A stretch of DNA of 64,000 nucleotides, from positions 186,001 through 250,000 of the forward strand of contig PTJZ01000001.1 in the NCBI GenBank assembly GCA_002937455.1, given 5' to 3'. Positions 1 through 9,457 of this stretch are shown here, piece by piece; within the stretch, counting starts at the first letter, position 1; the number at the start of each line of letters is the position of its first letter. The stretch comes from Alphaproteobacteria bacterium MarineAlpha11_Bin1 (GTDB lineage Bacteria; Pseudomonadota; Alphaproteobacteria; MPNO01; UBA830). The translations under genes were made by a program, and so were the position numbers. The notes beneath the pieces are model-generated. The model made no database searches. It was not told the origin of the DNA and saw only the letters and a program-made list of their open reading frames with translations.

Positions 1-36
1 CTCCGACTTCCACGATACCGTGGTATAAATCTGCGT

Positions 37-1659
37 TCATCCAGCATGATCCAGCTTGATCATCTCCGCGGCCTTCTCTGCGATCATTATGGTCGGTGAA
101 TTTGTATTGCCAGACGTGATCGTGGGCATGATCGATGCATCCGCAATACGGAGACCCGCCAATCCACGGAGGCGTAGCCGCTCATCTACCACGGCCATAC
201 TGTCTGAGCCCATCTTACAAGTTCCAACTGGGTGAAATATTGTCGTTGCTATATCGCCAGCGGCACGAGAAAGATCCTCATCAGTCTCCACCTGCGGACC
301 CGGAAGATACTCCTCCGGCTGATACTTTTCCATCGCCGACGCCGCAACAATTTTCCGAGTTAGCTTGAGTGCATTGGCCGCAATCTCCTGATCAGACTTT
401 GCGCTCAGATAGTTGGGCCTTATCGAGGGCTTAGCCCGGGGATCAGGGCTTGTGATACGAATGTGACCCCTACTATCCGGGCGCAGATTGCATACCGACG
501 CAGTGATCGCTGGGAATCGATGCAGCGGCTCGCCAAATTTTTCAAGGGACAGCGGCTGAACGTGATATTGCAGATTGGGCATCTCTAGGCGCGGGTCGGA
601 TTTGGTAAAGACTCCGAGCTGGCTGGGTGCCATGGTCATTGGTCCCCGCTTAAATAGGGCGTATTCTAGTCCCATTATCGCTTTTCCTATTAAGCTACTA
701 GCACACTCGTTCAAGGTTTTCGCGTTTTGAACCTTGTAGACGGCACGGATCTGAAGATGGTCCTGTAAGTTTTCGCCCACACCCGGGAGGTGGTGCACTA
801 CGTCCACCCCTCTATCACGTAATACCCTGCCCTGACCAATCCCCGAAAGCTGTAATATCTGAGGCGAACCTACGGCGCCGGACGCCAGCACTACTTCCCG
901 AGCAGCAGCAGCATGGGCATCCGCATTGTCGAGCCAGAAATCGACACCTGTTACTCTGCCATCGGTAATCGTCAGATTTTTTGCGTGTGCCTTAGTCAGC
1001 ACGGTCAGGTTTTTACGGTGTTTGATCGGATGGAGAAAGGCGTGCGCAGCGCTCCACCGAACACCACGCCTTTGGTTGACATGAAAATATCCTACGCCAT
1101 CGTTAGTACCAAGGTTAAAGTCCTCGGTCTTGGGAATGCCTACTTCCACACAGGCCTCTCGGAATGCGTCCAGAACCTCCCACGACAAACGTTGATGTTC
1201 CACGCGCCATTCGCCGTCCACACCGTGCAGGTCACTCTCTCCTCCCGCGAAATTCTCTGATTTTTGAAATAGCGGTAACACGTCTTCCCAGCCCCAGCCG
1301 GTATTACCCATTTGGCGCCACTGATCGTAGTCGCGCTCGTGGCCACGCATATAAATCATGCCGTTGATCGCCGAACAACCACCTAACGTCTTACCGCGCG
1401 GGTATGCCAGCGCACGGCCATTCAGACCCGGTTCTTGCTCTGTCTGGTAGCACCAGTCAGTGCGTGGGTTGTTAATTGTATAAAGATAACCGACCGGGAT
1501 TTTGATCCAGAAATAGTTATCCCTGCCGCCGGCTTCTAGTAGCAGAACATTCACTTCGGGATCGGCACTCAGCCGATTTGCGATCACGCAGCCCGCTGTA
1601 CCGGCGCCGACAATGACATAATCGAACTTATCGAATTTCTTGATGCCAGATTCCGGCAT
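37..1659 (-). CDS. GMC-family FAD-dependent alcohol/choline dehydrogenase
   Basis: Flavoprotein of the glucose-methanol-choline oxidoreductase family, 540 aa, the usual length for BetA-type choline or alcohol dehydrogenases. The N-terminal FAD-binding Rossmann motif GAGTAG lies at residues 18-23, followed by LLLEAGG. The GMC signature around PRGKTLGGCSAING is near residue 88. The catalytic pair is visible near the C-terminus as His476 in HPVGTCKMG and Asn520 in SGNTNSP, 44 residues apart as in choline oxidase. There is no signal peptide, so it is cytoplasmic or membrane-associated. The start is an ATG with a GGGAG sequence about 10 nt upstream. Substrate is not determinable: BetA, alkanol and polyethylene-glycol dehydrogenases look alike, and no betB or betI lies beside it. 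It stands alone, with 191 nt before the next gene upstream. Confidence 0.93.
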   Translation of the reverse strand: MPESGIKKFDKFDYVIVGAGTAGCVIANRLSADPEVNVLLLEAGGRDNYFWIKIPVGYLYTINNPRTDWCYQTEQEPGLNGRALAYPRGKTLGGCSAINGMIYMRGHERDYDQWRQMGNTGWGWEDVLPLFQKSENFAGGESDLHGVDGEWRVEHQRLSWEVLDAFREACVEVGIPKTEDFNLGTNDGVGYFHVNQRRGVRWSAAHAFLHPIKHRKNLTVLTKAHAKNLTITDGRVTGVDFWLDNADAHAAAAREVVLASGAVGSPQILQLSGIGQGRVLRDRGVDVVHHLPGVGENLQDHLQIRAVYKVQNAKTLNECASSLIGKAIMGLEYALFKRGPMTMAPSQLGVFTKSDPRLEMPNLQYHVQPLSLEKFGEPLHRFPAITASVCNLRPDSRGHIRITSPDPRAKPSIRPNYLSAKSDQEIAANALKLTRKIVAASAMEKYQPEEYLPGPQVETDEDLSRAAGDIATTIFHPVGTCKMGSDSMAVVDERLRLRGLAGLRIADASIMPTITSGNTNSPTIMIAEKAAEMIKLDHAG

Positions 1660-1850
1660 TGAGCAGGTCTCCCGTTTCTGAAATCATCTTCTCTGGATGC
1701 CTGCCATCGCGCAAGTCACGCCTTAACGTCGTTATCTCTGTCTTCCAAATTAGACTTCGCGAATTCCTCCTTGGACATGCCAGGTCTCTGGTACGACCAG
1801 CCCGGAACAGCTGGCCATCGTTTTGGGATATTTATTGACGGGTCAAGTGA

Positions 1851-2711
1851 TTACGCTGCCGACAGCCCCATTGTGGTCACCGACGGAATCGTTATGCACA
1901 ATAGTTCCGTTGTAACGGCGGGCATAAAGCTCGCTGCCTCTCCCGATTTGAATTCGATCGCCGTATGCCGCTTGTAATTCCTAATCCCGCATCTCCCCTG
2001 CCCCTTCATAACGAATACAATGCGTAGATGTTCCACATCTTGGAGGATACGATGCCCACCCCGATCAAGCCTCACGATAGTCACCTCCATCCCGCGATCG
2101 GAAAATCGGCCAAGATTCTTCAGGTAAACACCTGATTCACGACCGGCACGCCAGGCAAAATTGCCTGGCTTCATGATTACTGGCGCGCTATAGCGCGGTC
2201 GCGGAAACACCAGCGGTGCCCCAGTCAAATGCTGCCAAATGGCTTCATACCCATCGAGATTTCTTTTCCCCTTTCCCCGTGAGCGTCGGAAGACACCCTT
2301 ATCGAAGCTGCCGACTTCGCTCAACTCCTCATAGGCGCGGTTCACTTCATCCCGATTCAGATACCCATTCCCACTGGCCCCGCCGAACTGCAGCACCATC
2401 ACAGTCCGTTCCGGGCCTTCCTGCGGACCATAGTGAAGTCCCTCAGGAAAATAGCCGATCTCGCCGGCTTCGATAGTCTTGCCAGGTCCAATCGGTACGC
2501 TACCGGAAATACAGTACCGGATCTGATCCCATGGATGGCGGTGCCGAGGCGAGAAGAATTCGGCACTCTCTCGTCCGATATGCAACCCGTAATTTTCGGG
2601 ACTTCCCATCTCACCTTCGATAAGACGCTTAAGCAGGATTTTACCCTTTCGATGACGTAGCTGATTGCCCCGCCATCGTTTTTCCGATTCCAGAACCAGT
2701 TTCATCGGCAT
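1851..2711 (-). CDS. two-domain cupin (bicupin) protein of unknown substrate
   Basis: A 286-aa protein that appears to hold two cupin barrels. The first, about residues 50-100, shows His57 and His59 in RHRHPWDQ and a later His93, arranged like a cupin metal site. The second, about residues 205-275, has the strand pattern and a GHRIL...EHLRIVFVMKGQG segment but a weaker metal set. No signal peptide is present. Bicupins include ring-cleavage dioxygenases, isomerases and regulators, and nothing in the sequence decides between these. The neighbours are a GMC oxidoreductase downstream and an alpha/beta hydrolase upstream, all on the minus strand but with gaps above 120 nt, so co-transcription is not assured. 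Confidence 0.7.
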   Translation of the reverse strand: MPMKLVLESEKRWRGNQLRHRKGKILLKRLIEGEMGSPENYGLHIGRESAEFFSPRHRHPWDQIRYCISGSVPIGPGKTIEAGEIGYFPEGLHYGPQEGPERTVMVLQFGGASGNGYLNRDEVNRAYEELSEVGSFDKGVFRRSRGKGKRNLDGYEAIWQHLTGAPLVFPRPRYSAPVIMKPGNFAWRAGRESGVYLKNLGRFSDRGMEVTIVRLDRGGHRILQDVEHLRIVFVMKGQGRCGIRNYKRHTAIEFKSGEAASFMPAVTTELLCITIPSVTTMGLSAA

Positions 2712-2838
2712 TCCCCTGGAGCCAAGCTAGAACCTTAACAGGGCAGAAAAAATAATCACATAGCTTTGTCGACATTAAAAAAATCCCGGTTTAACTGTCA
2801 AATAATAGGTCCGAGAATTTGTTCAAGCCGAGCAGGAT

Positions 2839-3630
2839 TTACGAAAACACCTCGATCAACGCATCCAAAGTCTCGTCGGGACGTTCAACCATCATTATAT
2901 GCCCACAGTTCTTCAGAACGATGACCTTGACGTCGAGGATTTCTTCGGCGAGGGATGCAGCTGCCTTTCTCGGGGTCATCATATCACAATCCCCCGCGAT
3001 AATCAGCGTTGGACAGGTAACCCTGGCCGCAGCTTCAGGCGCAGATGCATAGGTATCACATGCAGCCATATCTATTCCAAGAACGTCATCAGGCACACGA
3101 GCGAGCAAAGATCTCCCTCCGCCCTGCATCCACATACCGGGTGCCTTATTAAGACCGAAATGCGCCGGCTTCCCAAAGCCCCAAGAGACAATCAGATCCC
3201 AAGCAACTGGATCATTCAATCTAGTTGCTGCAAGTAATTCGGGGTGCACCGGCATCGCAGCACCGACGCCAAGTAACGCTAGCCGGGAAATCTTATCTCC
3301 AGATTCCGCTGCGGCAGCTAGCGCGATAAGGGAGCCCATAGAATGGCCTACCAGAGAGATGTGTTCTGCCCCACATGCATTGATGAGGCGGTTTATCCAA
3401 GCTGCTTGCTCTTCGATACTTTCTAGTGCAGGCCCAGCCGATTTTCCATGACCCGGCAGGTCGATTGCCAATACTCCATAGCCGTGCCAGGCAAACCAGC
3501 GGGTCTGTAATGCCCAGATAGTATGGTCCATCCCCGCGCCGTGGATAAAGATTACCGCAGGCAGTTGAGGATTAAACGGTTTACCACCTGTCGCTGCAAA
3601 GACGTTTTTATCGTCTACGTAAAAGTCCAT
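2839..3630 (-). CDS. alpha/beta-hydrolase fold hydrolase
   Basis: A 263-aa alpha/beta hydrolase. The oxyanion HG motif is near residue 30, the nucleophile elbow is GHSMGS with Ser97, the acid is probably one of the aspartates in GDCDMMTP (about 214 and 216), and the base is His244 in CGHIMM. The ATG chosen here overlaps the stop codon of the upstream sulfhydrylase gene by one base (TGATG); a TTG one codon earlier is also possible. That junction implies translational coupling. The family is too broad to name a substrate. Its fusion-like coupling to a methionine-pathway gene suggests a role on an ester or thioester in sulfur amino-acid metabolism. It is much shorter than typical MetX acetyltransferases (about 380 aa) and lacks their insert domain, so it is probably not MetX. 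Confidence 0.85.
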   Translation of the reverse strand: MDFYVDDKNVFAATGGKPFNPQLPAVIFIHGAGMDHTIWALQTRWFAWHGYGVLAIDLPGHGKSAGPALESIEEQAAWINRLINACGAEHISLVGHSMGSLIALAAAAESGDKISRLALLGVGAAMPVHPELLAATRLNDPVAWDLIVSWGFGKPAHFGLNKAPGMWMQGGGRSLLARVPDDVLGIDMAACDTYASAPEAAARVTCPTLIIAGDCDMMTPRKAAASLAEEILDVKVIVLKNCGHIMMVERPDETLDALIEVFS

Positions 3631-4946
3631 CAATTGTCAGCCTTCGCCTTGGTCCTGCGCTGTACATAATGTAATGCCTGATCGAGATCGGAAACCAGAT
3701 CGTCTGGATCTTCCAGCCCCACCGACAGACGTACAAGCTCTTCGCCGATACCGGCTGCCTCCAGCGAAGCAGAATCCATTTGTTGATGGGTGGTTGATGC
3801 GGGGTGAATCACTAGCGACTTAGCATCGCCGACATTAGCAAGGTGTGAGAAAAGCCTTAACCGTTCGATGAACAAACGCCCTGCCTCGCGTCCGCCTTTG
3901 ATACCGAAAGAGAAAATAGCACCCGGTCCTTTGGGTAGAAGCTCAGACGCCAGCGCCTTATCCGGATGATCATTGCGCTCTGGCCAAGTGACCCAGTCGA
4001 CACCGTCGTGGCCACTCAGAAAATCAACGACTTTCCGTGCGTTTTTTACGTGACGTTCCATACGAACATGCAGAGTTTCTACACCCTGAAGGATGAAAAA
4101 AGCATTAGTCGGGCTTAGCGCCGCACCAAAGTCCCGTAGCCCCTCTGTTCGAGCCCTCATGATGAAAGCGGCAGGACCAAACTCCTCTGCGAAATCGAGA
4201 CCGTGATACCCTTCGTAAGGTTCTGTCAGGGTAGAGAACTTGCCAGAGGCCTCCCAGTCGAAATTACCCGAATCGATGATAGCCCCGGCAATCGACGTGC
4301 CGTGGCCCCCGAGAAACTTAGTCGCCGAATGCATGACGATATCGACACCGTGCTCGAACGGGCGACATAGATATGGTGTCGCAAATGTATTGTCGATCAT
4401 CAATGGGATACCTCTGTCGTGAGCAATTTCAGCGATCTTCGGCAGATCCATGATCTCCAACCCCGGATTGCCAAGAGTTTCGCCGAAAACAAGACGGGTA
4501 GCGGGCGTGATCGCCTCAGCGAATGCATCCGGCTCACGCGGGTCGACAAAGGTCGTGGTAATCCCGAAGCGCGGTAACGTGTGTGCGAACATGTTGTGAC
4601 TTCCGCCGTAGATCGATGCCGACGATACAATGTGCCCCCCTTGCCCCATCAGCGTGACGACGGCGAGATGAAGCGCTGCCTGCCCGGACGCAGTCGCCAC
4701 CGAGCCCAGCCCGCCTTCCAACGCCGCGAGGCGTTCTTCCAAAACCGCAACGGTCGGATTCGAAATTCGAGAATAAATATGTCCGGTACGTTCGAGGTTG
4801 AACAAAGCCGCCGCGTGATCGGTGTCTTGAAATACGTAAGAAGTGGTCTGGTAAATCGGCTGCGCGCGTGCGCCGGTCGCCGGGTCCGGCTGCTGGCCGG
4901 CATGTAGCCCGAGCGTGTCAAACTTAAAGAGCTTAGGATCAATCAT
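3630..4946 (-). CDS. metY: O-acetylhomoserine sulfhydrylase (Cys/Met metabolism PLP enzyme)
   Basis: PLP-dependent enzyme of the Cys/Met metabolism family, 438 aa, which is the MetY size rather than the about 390 aa of MetB or MetC. It is expected to convert O-acetylhomoserine plus sulfide to homocysteine in the cytoplasm. The opening residues [18 protein letters not shown] and IYQTTSYVF are typical of MetY. YSRISNPT near residue 58, the PLP-phosphate and ring-binding segment SGQAALHLA near 87, and the Schiff-base lysine Lys210 in [11 protein letters not shown] are all present. It is first in a two-gene unit with the alpha/beta hydrolase. A short-chain dehydrogenase gene diverges from it across about 190 nt that presumably holds both promoters. 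Confidence 0.93.
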   Translation of the reverse strand: MIDPKLFKFDTLGLHAGQQPDPATGARAQPIYQTTSYVFQDTDHAAALFNLERTGHIYSRISNPTVAVLEERLAALEGGLGSVATASGQAALHLAVVTLMGQGGHIVSSASIYGGSHNMFAHTLPRFGITTTFVDPREPDAFAEAITPATRLVFGETLGNPGLEIMDLPKIAEIAHDRGIPLMIDNTFATPYLCRPFEHGVDIVMHSATKFLGGHGTSIAGAIIDSGNFDWEASGKFSTLTEPYEGYHGLDFAEEFGPAAFIMRARTEGLRDFGAALSPTNAFFILQGVETLHVRMERHVKNARKVVDFLSGHDGVDWVTWPERNDHPDKALASELLPKGPGAIFSFGIKGGREAGRLFIERLRLFSHLANVGDAKSLVIHPASTTHQQMDSASLEAAGIGEELVRLSVGLEDPDDLVSDLDQALHYVQRRTKAKADN

Positions 4947-5133
4947 AGGTCTGCCTATACCGCGTGGATTAAGTTTGACGCAACGGGTAACGCAGTTAGC
5001 AAAATAAATAAAACTTTCAGCAGTCTCATAAAACGTCTCCCAAATTCTTTACAAAGGCCAATTTACGGGGGTTTACGGCCTGCTGCAAAGCATGCCATGA
5101 GTGGCGACTAGAACAAACATCTGGGAGGCCTTA

Positions 5134-5898
5134 ATGGGAAAGCTAGACGGAAAAGTCGCAATCGTCACCGGTGCAGCACAGGGTATCGGCGCAGCTTATG
5201 CCAAGGCGCTGGCCGAAGAGGGCGCGAAGGTAGCTATCGTCGATATTTTAGACGGTACTAAAACCATGGAACGTATCGCGTCAGAAGTTGCGGGCGCGGA
5301 ACTCGCCGCGTTCGAGTGCGATATCAGTGACGAAAAGGCAACACTTGCATTGGTCGACGACGTGCTAGGAAAATTTGGCAGCCTCCATGTTCTTATCAAC
5401 AATGCCGCCCTGTTCGGCACGCTGAAACCGCAACCCTTCGACGAAATTGATATTGATCTGTGGGATAAGGTGCAGTCAGTTAACGTGCGTGGCATGCTAT
5501 TGATGTGTCGTGCTGCAATGAAAGCTTTTCAGCCACAGAAATACGGAAAGATTGTAAATGTTGGCTCTGATACGATCCTGAAGGGTGTGCCCTTCATGCT
5601 GCACTATGTGACTTCGAAGGGCGGCGTCTATGCCATGACTCGCTGCCTTGCGAAAGAACTCGGCGCATACAACATTTCCATTAATACGCTAGCGCCCGGC
5701 CTTACGATGAGCGAGGCGGTCCTTGGCTGGGGGCCAGAGGGAGACCACGACAAGAACCTAGTCATTCAGTCACGGGCGCTCAAGCGCGAACAGTTGCCGG
5801 ACGATCTGATTGGTGCCTGTGTTTTCTTGTCATCGCCAGAAAGCGATTTTATGACCGGACAGTACGTCGCGGTAAACGGCGGCGACTGTTTCAGCTAA
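5134..5898 (+). CDS. short-chain dehydrogenase/reductase (SDR)
   Basis: Classical NAD(P)-dependent SDR, 254 aa. The cofactor motif TGAAQGIG lies at residues 12-19, the NNAA motif near 89-92, and the catalytic Ser145, Tyr158 and Lys162 in VGS...YVTSK. Asp36 at the end of the second strand (VDI) favours NAD over NADP. The start is the ATG preceded by GGGAGG with a 5-nt spacer; an upstream GTG in the same frame would add 11 residues without a ribosome site. The C-terminal GQYVAVNGGD is standard for the family. The TauD-type dioxygenase gene follows after 104 nt on the same strand. Substrate unknown. Confidence 0.92.
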   Translation: MGKLDGKVAIVTGAAQGIGAAYAKALAEEGAKVAIVDILDGTKTMERIASEVAGAELAAFECDISDEKATLALVDDVLGKFGSLHVLINNAALFGTLKPQPFDEIDIDLWDKVQSVNVRGMLLMCRAAMKAFQPQKYGKIVNVGSDTILKGVPFMLHYVTSKGGVYAMTRCLAKELGAYNISINTLAPGLTMSEAVLGWGPEGDHDKNLVIQSRALKREQLPDDLIGACVFLSSPESDFMTGQYVAVNGGDCFS

Positions 5899-6002
5899 AT
5901 AACAGAGCACAGTTGGGAACCAGTTAGTTGATCTCAAACCGGAATATTTCTTTCCATCGCTCGCCGTGCTTAGATTTTTTTCGACATCAGGGGAAAAATA
6001 TT

Positions 6003-6908
6003 ATGGATGTACATCCGACGGGGGAATTTGCAAACCAAGCCAAAGACTATAAACACATCGTCGCTGTGCCATTGAGCGCGGCGATGGGCGCTGAAATACG
6101 GGACGTAGATGTCAGGAATCTGACCGAATCGGCATTCGCGGAGATAAAGGACGCGCTTTACCGGCACAAGATGATCTATTTCCGAGACCAGGAAATTTCC
6201 CATTCCGATCAGGAAAATTTTACCGAGTTTTTCGGAGACTTTGGCAGGGATGCATATACGCCCGGCCTAGCCGACCACCCGGAAATACAACTTGTTCTGA
6301 AAGAGGCGGATACCAAGGCGCACATGATTTTCGGAAGTGCTTGGCACACTGATTCGCCATTTCTGGAACGTCCGCCTGCGATTACCATCCTTTTCGGCAA
6401 GGATATCCCGCCATTTGGTGGCGATACGATTTGGGCAAATTCCGCCCTCGCCTATGCTTTCCTTAGCGATACGATGAAGAAGACACTCTCAAATATCAGG
6501 GTGCATATGTCGGCCCGTAAGGTATTTTCTGAAATGGAAAAAGGCGCAAAAAAATACGGTAAGAAGGCCCTTGGTAGTACGCCACTCAAATTCGACGCGG
6601 AACCGATGATCATCGGCGCTACGCACCCGGTAATCCGAACCCATCCAGAAACAGGTGAAAAAGCAATATACGTAGACGACGCTTATTCGGTATCGATCGC
6701 CGGCATGACAGAACCGGAGTCCAACATGATACTAACATTCTTGCGCAACCACATCACACAACCGGCTTTTACCTGCCGCCTACGCTGGGCACCACACACG
6801 CTAGCAGTTTGGGATAACCGACTATGCTTGCATCATGCATTCAACGACCACGATGGTTATCGTCGCGAGATGTACCGAACCACTGTGCTAGGCGAAGTGC
6901 CAGCGTAG
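6003..6908 (+). CDS. TauD/TfdA-family Fe(II)/2-oxoglutarate dioxygenase
   Basis: Non-heme iron, 2-oxoglutarate-dependent dioxygenase, 301 aa, similar in length to TauD and TfdA. The facial triad is visible as His115 and Asp117 in WHTD and a distal His277 in the LHHAFND segment. The 2-oxoglutarate-binding arginine is probably Arg287 or Arg288 shortly after it. The ATG chosen has AGGGGA eight bases upstream; a start 25 codons earlier would have no such site. Family members hydroxylate sulfonates, phenoxyacetates, alkyl sulfates or carnitine precursors. No ssu or tau transporter is nearby, so the substrate is left open. It probably shares a transcript with the upstream SDR. Confidence 0.92.
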   Translation: MDVHPTGEFANQAKDYKHIVAVPLSAAMGAEIRDVDVRNLTESAFAEIKDALYRHKMIYFRDQEISHSDQENFTEFFGDFGRDAYTPGLADHPEIQLVLKEADTKAHMIFGSAWHTDSPFLERPPAITILFGKDIPPFGGDTIWANSALAYAFLSDTMKKTLSNIRVHMSARKVFSEMEKGAKKYGKKALGSTPLKFDAEPMIIGATHPVIRTHPETGEKAIYVDDAYSVSIAGMTEPESNMILTFLRNHITQPAFTCRLRWAPHTLAVWDNRLCLHHAFNDHDGYRREMYRTTVLGEVPA

Positions 6909-6950
6909 CGCTTTTCGGTCCGGCGGACCTCAGGATTTTAACCAGGAGGA

Positions 6951-7037
<87 letters not shown>

Positions 7038-7046
7038 AATCAGTCC

Positions 7047-7076
7047 CGCATACCCCGGGGCGAGAGTACGGGTCAA
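7047..7076 (-). promoter_or_regulatory. candidate sigma-70 promoter of tRNA-Leu
   Basis: On the minus strand TTGACC (-35, 7071-7076) and TATGCG (-10, 7047-7052) are separated by 18 nt. The mature tRNA begins 9 nt after the -10 box. Spacing and position suit a tRNA promoter; the -10 match is moderate. Confidence 0.4.
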
Positions 7077-7242
7077 GTATTCCGTTTTCTAGAGGACTAA
7101 ACATAATTAGTAATATTTCTCAAATACGATCACTATCGCTCAAATAGCCTCTATTATTTATCTTGATTATTCTGAGATGTGGGACCTAAAACGCACGAGA
7201 TACAGTATCGTTAATCAGATAGAAAAGTTATTTAAATAAAAA

Positions 7243-7473
7243 ATGACTATTCGTATTCACCGTTACCTCATGCGCCAGCTCTGGGTGACCGTCAGTGCAG
7301 TAACCCTTTTTGTCATACTGATAGTGATCGGCGAGGAATCGGATGGCTGGGTCAGCATCACTTACCTGTGTTTTGCATTGGCAACAGTAGCCTTGTGGCT
7401 AACAGTTAGCGCGGTTTACACAACATACATAATCATATGTTGGGCGTTCATAAATCGAGACAACCAGCCATAG
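7243..7473 (+). CDS. small two-helix membrane protein, unknown
   Basis: A 76-aa open frame not recognised as any family. It begins MTIRIHRYLMRQLW, with basic residues before a hydrophobic helix (about residues 13-29), then a short acidic loop EESDGW and a second long hydrophobic stretch (about residues 37-67). That is the pattern of a small inner-membrane protein. It lies alone between the tRNA-Leu and a convergent monooxygenase gene. There is no good ribosome-binding site, only an A-rich stretch before the ATG. It could be a real orphan gene or a chance frame; the hydrophobic layout is the only support. Confidence 0.4.
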   Translation: MTIRIHRYLMRQLWVTVSAVTLFVILIVIGEESDGWVSITYLCFALATVALWLTVSAVYTTYIIICWAFINRDNQP

Positions 7474-7527
7474 AGGTATAAATTTGGCGGTCCTCGCGGC
7501 TTTAGCTTTCAACTTGTGGGAGGGTGG

Positions 7528-8736
7528 TTAAAGAATATCTGACCCTGGATCAAGACCGAGGATCGTTCGGCCATAGATCTCTGCATTTGTCTGTAATTGC
7601 AACAATGCATGCTGATTAATGGCATGGAGATCTCTCCAAGCCCTTTGAATCGGGTTGGTATCGGCAAGCCCAGATCCACCGGTTGCTAAAAAAATCATCT
7701 CTCCTGCGTTCATACAAAGTCGCACCGCATAGGCGCAGTCCATGCGGATACGGGTGCGGACTTCTATTCGCATCTCTCCGCCATTGCCGGCTGCTAACTC
7801 AATATCGTCGGCCGCACGATGCAGTAGCATCCGTGCAGCATCTACTGAAGCTTTTGCCTCTGCCACGGTCTTATGGGTTAAGGGTGATTCTATCTGCGCA
7901 GCGCCACGTAGTTGAGGGTTAGAACGACCCGGAACGTGACTTATGAAATCGCGGATAGCTCCCTCGGCAATTCCGACGGCCGGTCCACAAAGGGCAATCG
8001 ATAGACAAGGGGTCAGTGGTGACTGAAAAAGCGTTCCCTCATGTAGATGGGCACCGGGAGTTTTGCCGAGCCGTCCCTCCACCGTGGACAAATACCTGTG
8101 AATAGGCACTTTAACGTCGGTCGCGACTAAACTGCAGCTTCCCGTCCCACGGAGGCCAGCCACATACCAATCATCATTTATCTCAATTTCCGAAGTGGGC
8201 ATGAGAAAAACACCCTGGTCTATTTCATTGCCATTTTTATCCTCGACGCTCGCCCCCAGTATAACCCAATCGGAATGCTCCGACCCGGATCCAAATGGCC
8301 AGAATCCTGAAATGCAATACCCGTCCGAATTTTGCGTTGCTGTGCCTCGTGCGACGAGCACCGCTGCAATCAGAGCATTTGAATCATCACTATAAACCTC
8401 ATCCTGCGCCTGTTGGCTCATTAATCCCGCCAACCAAGAATGGATTTGTAGTACTCCCAAACACCAGCCAGATGCCCCGCAAGCCGACGCAACTTCCTCA
8501 ACAACGTCAAGATGGGTATGGAAATCTAGTTGCCAGCCACCGTTACGGCTTGCCTGGAGTATCCGGAAAAGACCGGAAGCTTTCATATCGACAATATTTT
8601 CTTTGGGCAAACGCCGCAGGTTATCTGTCTCTACGGCACGTCTCCGCAAACTCGGTGATAGTTGCCGTGCGGCGGTTATGGCCGACAAAGAAGCGTTGAT
8701 CTTAGATTGCGAGAGCTGCACCGTTTGTGTTTTCAT
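7528..8736 (-). CDS. acyl-CoA-dehydrogenase-fold flavin-dependent monooxygenase
   Basis: A 402-aa protein of the acyl-CoA dehydrogenase fold belonging to the group of two-component flavin hydroxylases (HsaA, DszC or indole-acetate monooxygenase type) rather than true dehydrogenases. It has the N-terminal helical domain with the RLPKENIVDMKASGLFRIL pattern, a beta domain with SGFWPFGSGSEHSDW and GLRGTGSCSL near residues 145-220, and a C-terminal helical bundle ending with the FLATGGSGL segment. It lacks the C-terminal catalytic glutamate motif of dehydrogenases. Such enzymes use reduced FMN or FAD from a separate reductase to hydroxylate aromatics or organosulfur compounds. No reductase gene is adjacent. 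Substrate unknown. Confidence 0.85.
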   Translation of the reverse strand: MKTQTVQLSQSKINASLSAITAARQLSPSLRRRAVETDNLRRLPKENIVDMKASGLFRILQASRNGGWQLDFHTHLDVVEEVASACGASGWCLGVLQIHSWLAGLMSQQAQDEVYSDDSNALIAAVLVARGTATQNSDGYCISGFWPFGSGSEHSDWVILGASVEDKNGNEIDQGVFLMPTSEIEINDDWYVAGLRGTGSCSLVATDVKVPIHRYLSTVEGRLGKTPGAHLHEGTLFQSPLTPCLSIALCGPAVGIAEGAIRDFISHVPGRSNPQLRGAAQIESPLTHKTVAEAKASVDAARMLLHRAADDIELAAGNGGEMRIEVRTRIRMDCAYAVRLCMNAGEMIFLATGGSGLADTNPIQRAWRDLHAINQHALLQLQTNAEIYGRTILGLDPGSDIL

Positions 8737-8856
8737 ACCTCTAGCCTAGGGCATAGAAAAAATAAATAAAGAGATAACAAACTTCTATACCACGCCAAAT
8801 ACTTGCCGTTTAAGGAGACCGCTGGTACACCGCAGTGCACCGGAAAGGACGCTTAT

Positions 8857-9438
8857 TTGTTACGCTCCCTTTACGATTGGACGATGGTCCTGGCCGCCCG
8901 CAGAAATACTGTCTGGGTTCTGGCTGCTGTTGCATTTGTTGAAAGCTCAATTTTTCCGATACCGCCAGACGTTTTATTGATCCCAATGGTTCTAGCAGCT
9001 CGCCATAAGGCATGGCGTTACGCTGCCACCTGTACCATCGCTTCAGTGTTAGGCGGGATGTTTGGCTATACGATCGGTGCCGGCTTATACGAGGGCGTAG
9101 GCCGCCCGATCCTGGATTTTTATAGCTACGGCGCGAAATTCACTGACTTTACGGCCCGGTATAACGAATACGGAGGCTGGGTTGTATTTATGGCCGGCGT
9201 GACACCATTTCCTTATAAAGTAATCACGATTGCTAGTGGGGTAACTAATTTAGACTTTGCCACCTTTACCATTGCTTCAGTATTATCGCGGGGATTAAGA
9301 TTTTTTATAGTCGCCACCCTTCTCTACTACATCGGACAGCCCGTTAGAGAATTAATTGAAAAACGTCTTGGCCTTATATTCACTTTATTTTGTCTTATCT
9401 TAATAGGTGGATTCTTAGTACTTAAAATTCTTCATTAG
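8857..9438 (+). CDS. YqaA-type DedA/VTT-domain membrane protein
   Basis: Integral membrane protein of the SNARE-associated/VTT (DedA-like) superfamily, YqaA branch. The TTG start gives 193 aa beginning LRSLYDWTMVLAARR, the usual length and opening for YqaA proteins, and has GGAAAGGA about 7 nt upstream; the frame is open 18 codons further without a fitting site. SSIFPIPPDVLLIPM near residues 30-45 is the family hallmark, followed by GGMFGYTIG and a GVTPFPYKVITIASG re-entrant-like motif near 115-130. DedA-type proteins are linked to phospholipid movement between leaflets. It lies 19 nt upstream of dsbB and is probably in one operon with dsbB and coq7. Confidence 0.9.
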   Translation: MLRSLYDWTMVLAARRNTVWVLAAVAFVESSIFPIPPDVLLIPMVLAARHKAWRYAATCTIASVLGGMFGYTIGAGLYEGVGRPILDFYSYGAKFTDFTARYNEYGGWVVFMAGVTPFPYKVITIASGVTNLDFATFTIASVLSRGLRFFIVATLLYYIGQPVRELIEKRLGLIFTLFCLILIGGFLVLKILH

Positions 9439-9457
9439 GGCTTGGATCAAGGACAAC

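Noticed and set aside
2839..3630. Alpha/beta hydrolase as MetX homoserine acetyltransferase
   Set aside because: Its position after metY invites this, but it is about 120 residues shorter than MetX and lacks the family's insert domain.
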